Assembly: GCA_029448655.1 (NCBI GenBank)
Contig: JACCLO010000013.1
Coordinates: 1,426,001 to 1,490,000, forward strand
DNA: 64,000 nt
Origin: Wolfiporia cocos
Lineage: Eukaryota; Basidiomycota; Agaricomycetes; Polyporales; Phaeolaceae
Direction: 5' to 3'
This document shows positions 24,470 to 36,551 of the stretch, piece by piece (positions within the stretch are counted from its first letter, which is position 1; every line of letters starts with the position of its first letter). The position numbers were made by a program, and so were the translations under genes. The notes beneath the pieces were generated by a model. It saw nothing but the letters and a program-made list of their open reading frames with translations, was not told where the DNA came from and searched no databases.

Positions 24470-27064
24470 ATGTCCTCTCGAAAAGCAGGGTCGTCTCGGC
24501 CCAAAAGAACAAAGGTCGTCAGTACGATACGGCTCGAGTCGCCGTCTATCATAGGCCCGCCGCCGGCCAAAAAGCAGAAGACCAAGCCTTTGTCCTCCGT
24601 CAATATCTTTGCTCGTCATGATACTTTTCAATATTGAATGACGACACTCGTAGATCCCACGGCACCACGTATTCGCCTTGACTCCGAGTCAGACAGAGCT
24701 GCTTGTCTCAACCTCGGAAACCGAGAGCGTGAAGAGTAAAGGCAAGGCGAAAGCGCAGGCGGAGGTACCGAGTACGAAGGCCAGCGGCCATGGCGATAGC
24801 GTAATAGATGGCCGTCTATGGGTAGACATCTATGAGCCCATAGCAGAGGTATGTGAGTCTGTCAAGCTGGCCTGCCTTCCATAATACCGGAGCTGGGTAG
24901 GAAGATTTGGCCGTGCACAAGCGCAAGGTCCAAGACGTTCGTCAATGGATGATAGATGCATTTGACGGAGGACCCACTGGGAAACTGAGGAAATATAGGG
25001 TATGTCTTTTGATGTGTCTTGAAGCACATGTACTGACAACCCACAGCGCATTCTTGTTCTTACGGGCCCTGCAGGGACAGCCAAGACGACTACCTTACAC
25101 GTCCTCGCCCGCGAACTCGATATTGAGATTCTTGAATGGAACAACAGCTTGGACGATCGCTTTCGGAACGATCATGACTACTCTGAAGGCACGGGTGGCG
25201 GCGAACTCGAGTACGAGAGCATTGCCAACCGATTCCAGGCTTTCCTAGCCCGTGCTTCAACTTGCTGCTCTGTTTTTTCCACCGCCTCCCTGGACTCCTC
25301 TTTCCCCTCGCAAGGCTCAAAAGCGGCGGCTTTCCAATCCACGATGCACACTTCTTCGCTCTCGGCGTCCACGCCCCAAGCCATGCTGCAACCCTTAGCG
25401 AAGCGGCAACTCATTCTCCTCGAGGACCTGCCGAACATCCTTCACCCCGGTACGCAAGCCGCCTTTCACGCCGCCCTCGAAGCGTTTGCGTTCTCCCCCG
25501 TCCAAGTCTCACCCATGGTCATCATTATCAGTGATGCTGGTCTTCGCGGAGAGGATGCGGTGGATGTGCTCGGCGGCGACGGATCGCGACGGACGAAGGA
25601 GGCATTTGACATACGCACGGTTCTCCAGCCTTCATTACTGAACTCGCCATACGTTACACACATCAGGTAACTCATGTTCGCTGTATGCGCAGCCCCACGC
25701 TCTGAGACTCCTTCGTAGCTTTCGCCCGATCGCACCGACATACCTCCGCTCTGCCTTGCAGCGCATCCTGGACCAGCATTTCCGCTCCGGTTCTAGCTCG
25801 TCCCAGTCAAAGTCGAGGAGAGCGGCCTCGGCGCCATGGAAGGACATGCTCAACCTCGTCATCGAGTCCTCGAATGGCGACATCCGGAGCGCGGTGATGG
25901 CGCTGCAGTTTGCGTGCGTTTCATACGTGAACAACCCACCGTACGGGAACGGCACGAGGAAGGGCGCGGGCTTGCCAGCGGAGGTGCTTGTGGAGGCGGT
26001 GACGCGCCGCGAGCAGAGCCTTGCGCTATTTCATCTGCTTGGCAAGCTGTTGTTCAATAAACGTATGTCCCTATTGCACGGCTTTGCAACGGAGTCGCTT
26101 GAATAACGGCTAACTTAATGATCACCAGGGAAGGGAGATCCACCGGCTCCGTCTGCGTCTGCGAAAGACATCAAGCGCGACCAAAGCATTGACGCGCAAC
26201 TCTTGGATCCGCCGCGGCTGCCCCCGCATCTGCAGGAACACGAACGGAGGGCGTCGCGAGTCGATCTTGAGGTCTGTATTCAAGTCTCAGTATCAAGTAT
26301 CAAGACGCGCTGATGCCCTGATATTGCAGTCGCTATATGCGGACACACCCGTTGATGCTTCTCTTCTCTCGCTATACATACATCAAAACTACACACAATA
26401 CTGTGATCAGCTCGAGGAGTGTGATGCGGAGGCGGACTGGCTGAGCTACATCGACGCAAGTGGCGGCGAAACCGTATGGTCCTTGTATACAAGACATTGC
26501 CATTGCCATTGATATGCTCCGTTTGTAGTGGCGCCACGCAAACCCGCATCATTTCCACCTCCTCTCTCTCAGCACCCTGCACTCGCTGCCCTCGCCTGTC
26601 ACGCGGAGGAACCAGAAACCATTCAAGCCGGCGTTCTTCGAGGCACTCCAGCATGAGCGGCAGGCCGAGGATGGCATACGAGACGTCCAGGAATGGTTGC
26701 TGAAGGTGGGTGCTCTTTGTCTTCTTTCATCACATCTGACACAACTTCGTTTCAGCGGGAGGAGTTTTTGGCGCGTAGCTGGAGCAGGCAGGACATTGCC
26801 CTCGAGCTGAGCGCTGTGCTGAAGGCACGAGATGCAGTTGGAATCCAGTCATATAGGGCCCCGAAGACTCATTGTCTATTCTCGAAGTTGGACTTCACAC
26901 AGAAAGGCGTGGGCTTGGAGCAGCTGACGGAGGATGCAGACGTTCCGGATGACGATGTGTCTGGTGCCGATGACGCTGCTGAATCTGTCACCGATGCCTC
27001 TGAGCTGCTCACGAAGAGGGAGGGTGGTGGATGTTTGAGTGATGATGATATAGAGGATTTCTGA
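24470..27064 (+). CDS. RAD17: RAD17/Rad24 checkpoint clamp loader
   Basis: Multi-exon gene encoding the large subunit of the RFC-like complex that loads the 9-1-1 clamp at damaged or stalled DNA. The N-terminus is basic (MSSRKAGSSRPKRTKVV). VDIYEPIAEEDLAVHKRKVQ leads into the AAA+ domain, with Walker A TGPAGTAKTTTLHVLA (25065-25091), ELDIEILEWNN and the Walker B-like RQLILLEDLPNIL. Sensor and arginine-finger regions follow (VIIISDAG; FRPIAPTYLRSALQRIL; NGDIRSAVMALQF). The C-terminus ends in an acidic DDDIEDF. Alanine replaces the Gly before the Walker A Lys; I recall similar departures in other fungal Rad17 proteins. The exon-1/exon-2 junction near 24.6-24.7 kb could not be fixed with confidence. 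Other junctions examined, such as 24848/24901, are clean. Confidence 0.9.
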
Positions 27065-27429
27065 TCGGAGCGGACTTCACTAGTATATGGTCCTAGCATA
27101 TTCTGTACCACTAATGAGCATAGCAACTGTATGTATGTATTACTGATCAGATATTTGGAGGTTAATGATTGCATGTTGCCTGGCGCAAGTCCTGCTTACA
27201 CGAAAGACATTTGCAGCGCGGCGTCATAACGCGATGCGACGCGGTGAACAGGAACACGTTACCGCGTTGCGCACGTGCAAATCGATATCGTTTCGATCAT
27301 CCTTGCCCAGGTTTGGTCGGTCGGGCTTACTGCGCTGAGCGTAACTTTCTTAGTCAAGACAATGGCCAGGTCCCACCGTGTCTTCTTGCTCCGGACCACC
27401 ACCATCGACCACCTTCACCTTTACCCATA
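27065..27429. other. Promoter region of BNA1
   Basis: A 365-bp gap. Several ACGCG cores (near 27228 and 27238) and a pyrimidine-rich leader precede the ATG at 27430. No other feature was recognised. Confidence 0.45.
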
Positions 27430-28108
27430 ATGCCGCTCGCGCCCCCGCTCAACTTTCCCAAGTGGCTCTCAGAGAACGGGCACCTCTTGAAGCCACCGGT
27501 GAACAACTTCTGCCTGTATTCCGGCCAGGATTATATTGTCATGGCTGTCGGGGGACCGAATGAGAGGAACGACTACCATGTCAACGAGACTGAGGTGCGC
27601 TCCGAGATGATGGATGCTGCATCAATCAGGCCAACTGCGCGGAACACAGGAGTGGTTCTACCAGCATAAAGGAGGAATGCTCCTGCGTGTCGTTGACGAC
27701 GGAGAGTTCAAGGACATCCGCATCGAAGAGGGGGAGATGTTTCTGCTGCCTGGTGAGTGTTCTGCATGAATAAGCATCCGATCGGGACTGACCGGATGCA
27801 GCGAACACACCTCACAACCCCGTTCGTTTCGCCAACACGATTGGCCTCGTAGTCGAGCGCGTGCGTCCAGGGCCAGCTATCGGTGTGTACTGCACCCCAA
27901 TACTTGTATTCTCTTTTACTGAAGTTGTGCAGACCGCCTCCGCTGGTACTGCAAATCGTCCACTCACACGACACCCACCGTTATCCGCGAGGAGGCATTC
28001 CATGTCACTGACCTCGGGACACAGCTCAAGCCGCTTATCCAGAATTGGATGAACAATGAGGCCGTGAGGAAGTGCCCTGAGTGCGGCACAGTCGCAGAAG
28101 CCAAGTAA
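27430..28108 (+). CDS. BNA1: 3-hydroxyanthranilate 3,4-dioxygenase
   Basis: Four exons (27430-27594, 27650-27752, 27802-27882, 27933-28108) sum to 175 codons, giving 174 residues, the usual fungal single-cupin size. The enzyme opens the ring of 3-hydroxyanthranilate in the kynurenine route to NAD+. The iron ligands are visible in [14 protein letters not shown] (His and Glu) and [10 protein letters not shown] (His). GGMLLRVVD and [17 protein letters not shown] are cupin strands. The C-terminal metal-binding element keeps the CPECG pair. The earlier partner site reads [11 protein letters not shown] and shows only one Cys. The ATG was chosen at the start of [13 protein letters not shown], the family N-terminus. 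The neighbour RAD17 is unrelated in function. Confidence 0.95.
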
Positions 28109-29350
28109 TCGGAGGAACTGGTTGTTTGCCAGTAGAAGACATGACCTGTAACATTATTCTGCTTTACTTAGATGCAAACTATAACTATATGCGCGACACG
28201 AATGCTTGCGCGGAGCAAACGAATTAAGACGGCACATGGCGAGTAAGGCATGCTCGCAAAATACCCTCGGGGCGGCCCCCGTATCAGGCCGTGATCATGG
28301 GTGCGTCCTCACATGCGTCATTCCATCAGCGTTGGCGTTGTTACATTCACACAGATAGAACCCCGCACGCGTCTCGGAAAGATCCTGCGAAGACCGCTTC
28401 TTGCTTCTTGTATCATATCTTCAATACGTACCCCGGTCCTCTTGTGGTAGCGGTCGAGCGCGCGAAGCCCGGTTAGGATCTGATCCCAGCTAAATCCGGT
28501 GGCGTCTAGACGATGTGCTCTAAAATCTGCACAGCTATCCCCCCGAAGTCTCGCGCCGACACATGCAAGGCAACAAAGCCAATCTGTCCCCGGATAGCGT
28601 GGTTGCGTCTGTGAAAGACACCGGCAGCCACGAACATGGCAAAATCGACCGGGGCAGTAAAACCCTCCGACTTTCTGCCGGCTATCATCATCGCAGAGCA
28701 GAAATAGCCTCCCCGGGATTGCGAGCTCTGTACGCATGTGAATGGCCTCGGTACAGCCGACCTAGATTCAAGAAAACCGCTTCCTCCGTGGGAGCAGAGA
28801 GTAAGTGGCGTCGCCTCGGCCGATGCTGAGCTCACCCCCAACTACACGGGCATGAGGCCAGCCCCTTATGCGCTGCGTAGGGCGAGACGCGCAGGCAGAA
28901 TGTTTGTGGCCGTGATGCACAATGCGACCCGAGTCCAACATCTTCGGGCCTCCTGACCCTCACTGTGAATTGTATTTGTCATGAGCAATTCCGTGATGCT
29001 TTGCCGAGCGCGTTCGCGTTTGCTGATGGGTCTCTGTGTAGCTGGTAGTCGTTCATGATCTGTGGGCTTGATTTAACACTATCCCCGCACATCGCCCACG
29101 CATTACTATCTCAGAGCCGTCTCGACCATGGCGCAAGTTCGTGACCGACAGCCCTGATGCAGCATGGCGACCATGGACCATTCCAGTGTCTCGATGCAGC
29201 ACCTCTTCGCCAGTGCGCGTCACCATTCTATCACTGACTTTGCGCCACTGACAAGCGGAGCATTGTGACGCCATCAGCCGTTTTGCACGCATATATATGT
29301 ACTCGGGCCCGGCGGTGTTGATGCAACTCGCAAAAGCTAGAGTGCTGCAG
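28109..29350. other. Intergenic region with uncertain minus-strand frames
   Basis: Two minus-strand open frames (28318-28737 and 28506-28841) have somewhat protein-like stretches such as LRALDRYHKRTGVRIEDMIQ, but no family is recognised and the frames overlap. They may be a decayed gene. TATATAT at 29292-29298 probably serves the downstream C2H2 gene. Confidence 0.4.
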
Positions 29351-30813
29351 ATGTCGTCCTTCAATATCTCTATTGAGCAGCTTTGCAGGTATGAGCTGCG
29401 CCTCAGCCCGGACGGCGGAGAAATCGCACTTGTTCCTCGCAGCATTCCACTCTTCGATGACGAGCGTATGAATTTGTCTGTCGAAAACCTCACAGAGGGT
29501 ATGTCTTCTCATGTCCCCCGTCTTTCTGGTCTGATCATCTACGACACAGCGCTGCTGGAGAGCAAGCTTCATCTATGGACAACCGACGACATGGAGGGAC
29601 ACAGAGTGTGGCATATTGAGTTTGGCACCACAGTACGGGAGGAGTCTCGGTTCGCTCAGGATGAAAGCGGGGTGCCCTCATCGTCTTCATCGAGTAACTC
29701 GTCTGAATTACTAGATGGTCGGTCCGATGTCCTTCCTCGTGCTATCGACGCCAGCTCAGCCTATATACTAGCTAATGCTCAATATTGTCTCGATGCATGG
29801 ATGGACTGCGAGTGGCCAGAAGACTTGGCACTATATGAGGGCCTTTCGCTTCAGCCTGGCAACAACAAGTCGAGCAACGGACACAAAAACTGTACCAGGG
29901 AGGATACGAACGGCAAGTCATCTTTCGTATACGGAGATAGGAACCGTCAGCTCATTAAGGCTCCATAGATTCCACATGTCCAAAAAGCAGCTTTTCGCAG
30001 GCCGAGCAAGAGTGTCATCCGTATCATTCTGAATCGCAATTATCTCCGACTCCGTATGGTTCGCTCTCTTCCACTAGTCCTGTTCGGACGCCATCCACAT
30101 CCCCGCTCAACATGTCTCAGGGGACAATTATCTGTGGTCAACAACGTGTCATTCTCCGGCAAGACCAACCTCTGATTTCCGCTTTCCATGATTATGTGCA
30201 TCCAACAGTCTCGCATCATGGTTCCGGCGGACACATTCAGTCAACAGTTACAGACCACCGTACGTTACGCTGGTATCCATTCCTCGTTCATAGCTCCTGA
30301 TCAGTCGGTGCAGGCATAACTTCTCAATTGCTCCCCGTTCTGCCTCAAGCATCTGGCTTACACATCCCTCCTGTTACTGGGGGGTATATTCACGGTGATG
30401 CACAACGATCTGCTTCGGCTCCTGCGTCGGCTCCTGCGCTGAACGCGGAATCCATGCCGATGCATCAAGAACGCAGATATCCATGTAGATACTGTGACAG
30501 GCGCTTTCTACGTGAGTACACGCGCAAGGTGCACGAGACGACGCATCTGCCGCGCGAGACGGGCCCCTTTCTCTGCAGCGAGCATGATTGTGGCAGCCAG
30601 TTCTCGCGCCAACATGACCGCTTGAGGTACGCCTCCTACATTGTTGAAGTTGTGATTAGGGCGATATGTTGATTACTAGATAGACATGAAGTATCAAAGC
30701 ACGGGAAGAAATGCCCGTGGACGTGTGGTGTCTGCAGGAAGTTCTTCTCATCGCAGAAAAGCTTGGAACGCCACAACTGTATTGCGGCGCGTCGTAACGT
30801 CCGCTGTCATTAG
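29351..30813 (+). CDS. C2H2 zinc-finger transcription factor
   Basis: About five or six exons, with a TATATAT box at 29292. The Met at 29351 (MSSFNISIEQLC) was taken because earlier in-frame Mets lie on or just after that box. The N-terminal part is acidic, with a Ser run and low complexity, as in activation regions. The middle is Ser/Thr/Pro-rich (SPTPYGSLSSTSPVRTPS). Three fingers close the protein. The first is CRYCDRRFLREYTRKVHETTH (C-x2-C-x12-H-x3-H), the second CSEHDC...HEVSKH, and the third an incomplete CGVCRKFFSSQKSLERHNC. The stop is TAG 30811-30813. A 51-nt in-frame intron interrupts exon 1 near 29.5 kb. The target genes are unknown. Confidence 0.75.
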
Positions 30814-31165
30814 GGACATTTTCCGCCGGGAGTTGTCTTCACTCTTTGAATGCCTACGCCCCAGTACGACACACTCATGATATATGCGTATCTCACCATA
30901 TCGTTACTGAAGCAACGCAACTTGTATGGCAAATATTACGTTACTCGTACTACATAACGCTTAGTCAGAGCATATATGAGTTAGTTTGCGAAATGCACAG
31001 TCGAACGTCCGCGTCATCGATCGTCATCGCTAAGGAGCCAACTGCAAAGTGACGGATGTCAACACCACTGCGGCGCTACTCTGCTGCCAGACTGAGTAAG
31101 CAGACTTCCTATCTGGGAAGTTAAGCCACAATGTGTCACCATGATGTAACGTCTTGGTGTACGGT
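30814..31165. other. Short intergenic region
   Basis: No gene is recognised. It forms the 3' region of the C2H2 gene and the upstream region of the small Gly/Gln-rich gene. Confidence 0.45.
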
Positions 31166-31170
31166 ATAGG

Positions 31171-31178
31171 TATATATA
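31171..31178 (+). promoter_or_regulatory. TATA box of the small Gly/Gln-rich gene
   Basis: TATATATA lies 75 bp before the ATG at 31246, followed by a pyrimidine-rich leader (TTTACTTCCCTCCCATTTTC). This is the clearest core promoter in the window and suggests strong or inducible expression. Confidence 0.6.
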
Positions 31179-31245
31179 GTCTGCACTGCGTTTACTTCCC
31201 TCCCATTTTCATCCCTGAGATCCTGACCCACTCCTTCAAAGCACG

Positions 31246-31743
31246 ATGGACGACGCCTACCAGCAGAACAACTACGGCTCTTCCACGGGCTCGGATAGCT
31301 ATGCCCAGCAGGGCCCAGGGGGAGGTACGAACTCTCAGCAGTTCAGCCAGGGGCAGGGTGGAGGATACGACAACGTGCAGCAGTCGCAGCAGACAGACAT
31401 GGGCGGCGGCCAAGGCGCGATGGGCTCTGGCGTAGCTGGCGGCTACGAAGGGAATCAGCAGCAGAATTCCGGCTCTGCGCAAACCGGCAAGAAGCAGAAC
31501 TGGCTTGACAAGGGCATCGAGTCTATAGGCAAGAAGGCGGGAATGAACATCGTAAGCAATACGACTACACGGCCATTATAATGCTTATTGTGCGTTATCA
31601 CAGGGCGATGCGCAGGCCGATAAAGCCGGCGACTTCATCAATAAGGAGGGACAGCAGTACAGCGGTATGCAGTGTGCGACTATCTTTGTTTTCACCTTGT
31701 TAATGCTATCTCGATAGGTCACAATATTCCAGGGTTACAGTAA
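31246..31743 (+). CDS. Small Gly/Gln-rich conserved fungal protein
   Basis: Three exons (31246-31551, 31604-31664, 31718-31743) encode 130 residues. The N-terminal two thirds are low complexity, made of Gln, Gly, Ser, Asn and Tyr (MDDAYQQNNYGSSTG). The C-terminal part is a short charged helix, KQNWLDKGIESIGKKAGMN, followed by ADKAGDFINKEGQQYSG. This layout, with a disordered start and a conserved DKGxxxxxKK-type end, is common in small abundant fungal proteins. I know of no assigned function. There is no signal peptide or membrane span. The strong TATA box suggests stress or growth-phase control, which is inference. Confidence 0.75.
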
Positions 31744-33566
31744 AATGCTATCGCGATGGTGTGTTGTGAGAATGTTGTATGAATAGCGTAGTGTACCATC
31801 AGGGAGAGTCGCATGGGATTTTGATACCTGATGTTCAGGAAGCGTGGAACTCGTGTTGGGATGACTTGTGCGATGAACCTTACTCTGTGAAAAGATAACT
31901 TGAACATGGACGCGATGAACTAGGCCTGAACATAACGATCTATCAATGCATCATCAGAAAGATCAAAATCACGCTGACGGAAAAACAGAATGGCGTTGTA
32001 CTCGCCGCGTCGCTGAGATGTCTCGCGGGAAACCAGCCCGAGTGCCCCCGCGCGCCTTGAGGCAGCTTTTAGCAGTGTCTACAGTCCGTTCATCGTTACA
32101 TAACCATTTCATTTCTTATCATTGCGATCTCTTGCGGGAGGATGCACCGATTCCATCCATGAATCCGATCCAGTACAGCGGTATAACAGAAGGCCTGCGA
32201 TGAGCCCTAGTGAAAACCAGTATATTAGATGAATTCGTGTTTGCCCCATTCTTGCATCGTCTCATACTCACACGTACATTCTGAGCGCTGATCTCATACA
32301 CCTACTACCACAGATAAGACATCTGGGACATCCTAACGGGGACACGCCTGTTGACGTTGAGCGCCCAATGTAACAGCGTCTGGCCATGGTACTGATCGAG
32401 ATCATCGATCAGATGCGTAAAATAAGATATCTTAGTTGTCAGCAGCGTTGTAATCGCAGGTATGCGGCGGCCTCAGCTGCAGTATGTAGTGTAAGTGCTG
32501 CCTATGCCATTCCTCTCTCAAAGCAAACCCTCACAGATGCCACATATAGAGCGTCATTGTATTTCCATAGCCGCTCAAGCAGCTGTCGAAATCATTGAGC
32601 ACTAATTTAGCAAGTTGTCCGACAACGCATGGAGTACTACAGAGGCTGAGGCCTCGTCGATATGGAAACACGCCAGGGAAAGCTGTATGCTCAGACCTAA
32701 TTAAAGAGGTATATACTAACCAAATGGACTCAGAGCGATCAGTAACGTAATCTGAACAGATCCGCCAGAAGCGCTATGTGAGTGTTACGTTGGACGCTTA
32801 CGAGACGCTTGGAGGGAGGTGATGTCCCTGTCAGAATGTCCCATGAGTATAGGAAAGACTGTCTATCTATACTCAGGCTGACAAATGGGCATATCCTAGG
32901 CGTGATATCTGCGGCGGTAGGATGCGAGATCAGCACATCTGGATACATTATAATCCTTGCAGGGCCTGCAGGAACTGACATTCGTTGCGTACTATGTTCG
33001 TTTGCGCTACTTGCGCTGTTTGCAATTTCTGTATGCCGCCTAATTGACAGCAAACGCTGACTGAACCGAAACATACCTGCTTCGCTTGGCCGACCATCGG
33101 TATGCAACGCGACGATTTCAACATGATACAGCTACTGCAAACTGCTACTTTATGATAATTCTTGATTTCGAGTTTGCGCAGTATCGCATAATATCACTCA
33201 GATATTGCGGGAAATGCGGAACCTTAAACTTAAACAGCGAGGCTATTGCGTTTGAAAGGAGGATCATGATGACCTTTTTTCTGAGACGGTGCTGTACCAA
33301 TGAGCATCACTGCAACCGGGGTCTTAAAATTATCACAGTTCCAAATGAGATGCTTCGACAGTATCAATCGAAATGATAGTACTGTACCACGAACAAATCT
33401 ACTATCAGACGATCATGCAGCGACATAGTCAAGTTCCGCGTGATGGATTTCAGGGCATCCGAATATATCTGCGGCCCGGGTAATGATGTATGCAACAGGA
33501 GTCTTGGCAGCCTCTTTCGTCGCTACATATAGGTCTCACGTTTTGCAAGTATGTCAACAATCGAGG
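31744..33566. other. AT-rich intergenic region
   Basis: About 1.8 kb with no recognised gene. The frame 32782-33060 (92 codons, plus) contains a hydrophobic stretch but no motif or plausible splice partner. The right end is the upstream region of seven-TM copy C. Confidence 0.5.
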
Positions 33567-34986
33567 ATGGCTCAGGTGTCTATGCCTATTGCCTATCTCA
33601 TACTCTGTTGTGTCGAAGGACCTCTGTATGGGATACTGGTTGTGCTATCTGCGATCTTTCTTTCCCGCGCCATAAGACGTCATCGCATTCCCACCGGGAA
33701 AGACTCTCAAAGGAGATTAAGGTGCAAGACTTTGCTCTCAAGCCCTACCTTCATTGTCTTTGTTTGCATCCTACTGTGCGCTACAGCGGTGAGCGACTGC
33801 CAGTTCTTGTGTCACGCATGTCTTGAACAGTTGCTTCCAGCATTATATTATAATTGTCTACCGCCTTTTTCAAGCCTTCGTGTACTTTCACCATGGAGCT
33901 GCCTCCTTTGAAAACTTTGCAGACATTTCTCATCCAGTGAATGTGACAGAAATTGCATTGGTCATACTGTGCTTGATAGTTGGGGATGCTATTCTAGTGA
34001 GCCACCAATAACCGGAACGCTTTGAATAATTTTTTGATTCTACTTCTAGATCCATCGCGTCTGGGTTCTTCATGCATCCAACTTCCTTTATATAACTCTT
34101 CCTACGGTTAGCTGGTTAGGCCTGATCGGTGCGTTGAGCAGACTCTGCTGCTGGAAGGGACTGAACCACATCGCTACGCAAGCTTGTGGCAGTGGCACTC
34201 TTTATGGAATATCCAGTTACGAAACAGGTAGCGACCGGTACCTGCCGCCATCTTACAATTGGGCAGTGGGCGCAACGGTGTCTGCAATTTGGTAGGCTCA
34301 CTGTCATATAACGAAGTTGTAGCACACCAGCTGACATTCGGCTGCTAGCACAAGTGCGTATTGTATGCGTAAGGTGCTACTTACATGAAAGCCATGCAGT
34401 ACTTATCAAGTAATATTGAATCTAGCGGTGATCATGATTCGGCTATGGCGCTCGCAAACTGCGATCGAGAATTGTGGAAATAGACACGTGCTCACGGTAA
34501 TAAATCATGAGGCATTGAACTCGTGTACGCGATCTGAGGCGCTATAAACTCATGTGTAGAAGCTACTGATTGTTCTCCTCGAAAACACGACCATCCTTGC
34601 GTGCGTCGTTCCTCAGAAGTTGGTCCATTAACTATTGCTTTACCACTGATTGGGACTTCCGTAGGGTGCTGATTGCATTTTATGCTGTGACAAACATGCT
34701 GGGATCTCCTCTAGCATATACCGCAGGGGGCCAGATTCCAGCGATCACTGGCATCACACTTATACTTCCGCAAATTCGCATGTCTTCCAGTTGGGCAAGT
34801 CTAACCACGCATCAAACCGAGGTCTGTCCATCTCCTCCGTCTGGGGTCGGGTGCACTGGACAATCCAGTCATGATGTCCCGCAATCGGTTCACGTAGACG
34901 TCTCTCATGCTGCACGATTAGACGACTCCGTTCTTATGTCAATTCGGAAAGGAGATATAGAACCGAGAGTTCCTGAATCCGCATGA
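33567..34986 (+). CDS. Seven-transmembrane protein, copy C
   Basis: Eight exons of 222, 156, 79, 109, 20, 71, 41 and 322 nt give 339 residues. All but the fourth match copy A exactly in length (A has 106 nt there). Positions: 33567-33788, 33841-33996, 34050-34128, 34183-34291, 34349-34368, 34426-34496, 34560-34600 and 34665-34986. Landmarks are GPLYGILVVLSAIFLSRAI, HYIIIVYRLFQAFVYF, IALVILCLIVGDAIL, IHRVWVLHASNFLYITLP, VIMIRLWRSQ, LLIVLLENTTILA and the last segment GQIPAITGITLILPQIRMSS. The sequence is diverged: ENT replaces ESA in the seventh exon, and the last helix is altered. The frame is open throughout. The inner Met at 33567 was chosen because it gives the 222-nt first exon shared with A and D. 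Confidence 0.8.
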
Positions 34987-36551
34987 TCACCCACAAATGT
35001 CGGTTGGAGTACGTCCCACTTCGGATCTACGTGTAAATTGTAATGCATCGATATGCTTCCATGGCCAGAATAATGTAATTTGGGCATACGCTTATTCCGA
35101 TTAGCGTTGCAGAATCGCAAGTGATTCCTTACTACGCTTGTCAAAAATCGCCCATTCCAGAGGTTAACGGTCTCACTGGTAGTTGTCCAATGCCCATCTC
35201 CGTCAGCTCGTGCATATGGCATCTCAATATGTGTGTATTGAGCCCAGGCTGTTCATATCTGATCAGTGCATCCTATTGTCAACGCGTTTCTCGTCGAGGA
35301 CATCAGCAACAAGCCCCACTCCATCTCTCTTAGATTGTGATCATGATGTTTCGTACTTACGCCATAGCACTCTTATCCGTGACACATCTATCACTTGGCA
35401 CCGCTCTGAGCCCTAATTCATTGGTGACCATATATATTGCGCATCCGTATATCTAAGATGTTAATATGTCAGAACCGATTCCCTCATTGGCCATCATGTT
35501 GAGGACTTCTGCTATAATGACGCACTGACGAGGAAAACGAAATGAAAGAAGCTGATTCATTCCACGATATTTTGTTCTAGTAGGTGACTGGGTTAGAAGC
35601 TCCCGAGAATATGGCAGATCACTATTTGCGTGTTACAGAAAGTGACACACATCATGCGACATGGCACGGCGGTAAGGGCGCCGTAAGCACAAGCTCTATT
35701 CACAACGGGTGAGATCCGAGTGTGCTGCCTGATACACTGCCATCCAATCAGTTTTGACTAACTTCCATTCCAGGATTCTCGTAGTCATGGCATTCAGGTC
35801 GAGATGCTGCCTTCCCATGCGAATCCGTATCACTCTTCGATCGAGTTCTACATGCGATCAAGACTGTGCTTCAATATTACACTGAGCTCATACACACTAG
35901 AGTATCGCATAGCTTACAATCTACCGAGCTCTGGTGACCTCATACTAAACAGTTAGGATCCGATGAGCTCTCGACTCGATCTCTCAGGCAATACAATCGC
36001 GAATTTTCTGCTGGAAGCTGCTCACTAATGTGTGAATAAGTTTTCGTGAAGATGCCAGTGACATGATCGACACGCGTTCTCATCTCACAGCCATGCAAAG
36101 GCTCCGAGCTTCTACAAGCCAGTTGAGCATGCTCTATAACCACGCGCCGTTCGGACCGCGCCGGGGATCCCACACATTTTCCTTCTGTGCTCAGTAATGG
36201 AGACGTATCCACTGGGCTATACGAAGCAATGCTGTGTAGAATCGTTCCATGTTCGATTTCTGCGGCTCAGTCTCTGGCAGCATAGCATACCCAGTGAATA
36301 CCCTATCTCGTATTTAGATCGCTATAAGCTATTTACACGAGATCACATAATCGATTCCCAACTTCACTCTCAAACCGTAGCTCAGCACGAAGTATTTCCC
36401 GGGGGTTGGCTTGGACGTGGCCTTTCGGTTGCGCTACATGCGATACATTGCTTCTCGTGCGATTTGCTTCCTGCAGATCTATATATGAACCTGTCGCTAA
36501 ACACCTACGTGCGCCGACGACAATCTTCGTTGCGCGCATGAAGAACTTACG
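34987..36551. other. Spacer between seven-TM copies C and D
   Basis: No gene or further copy of the family was recognised in about 1.5 kb of AT-rich sequence. Confidence 0.5.
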
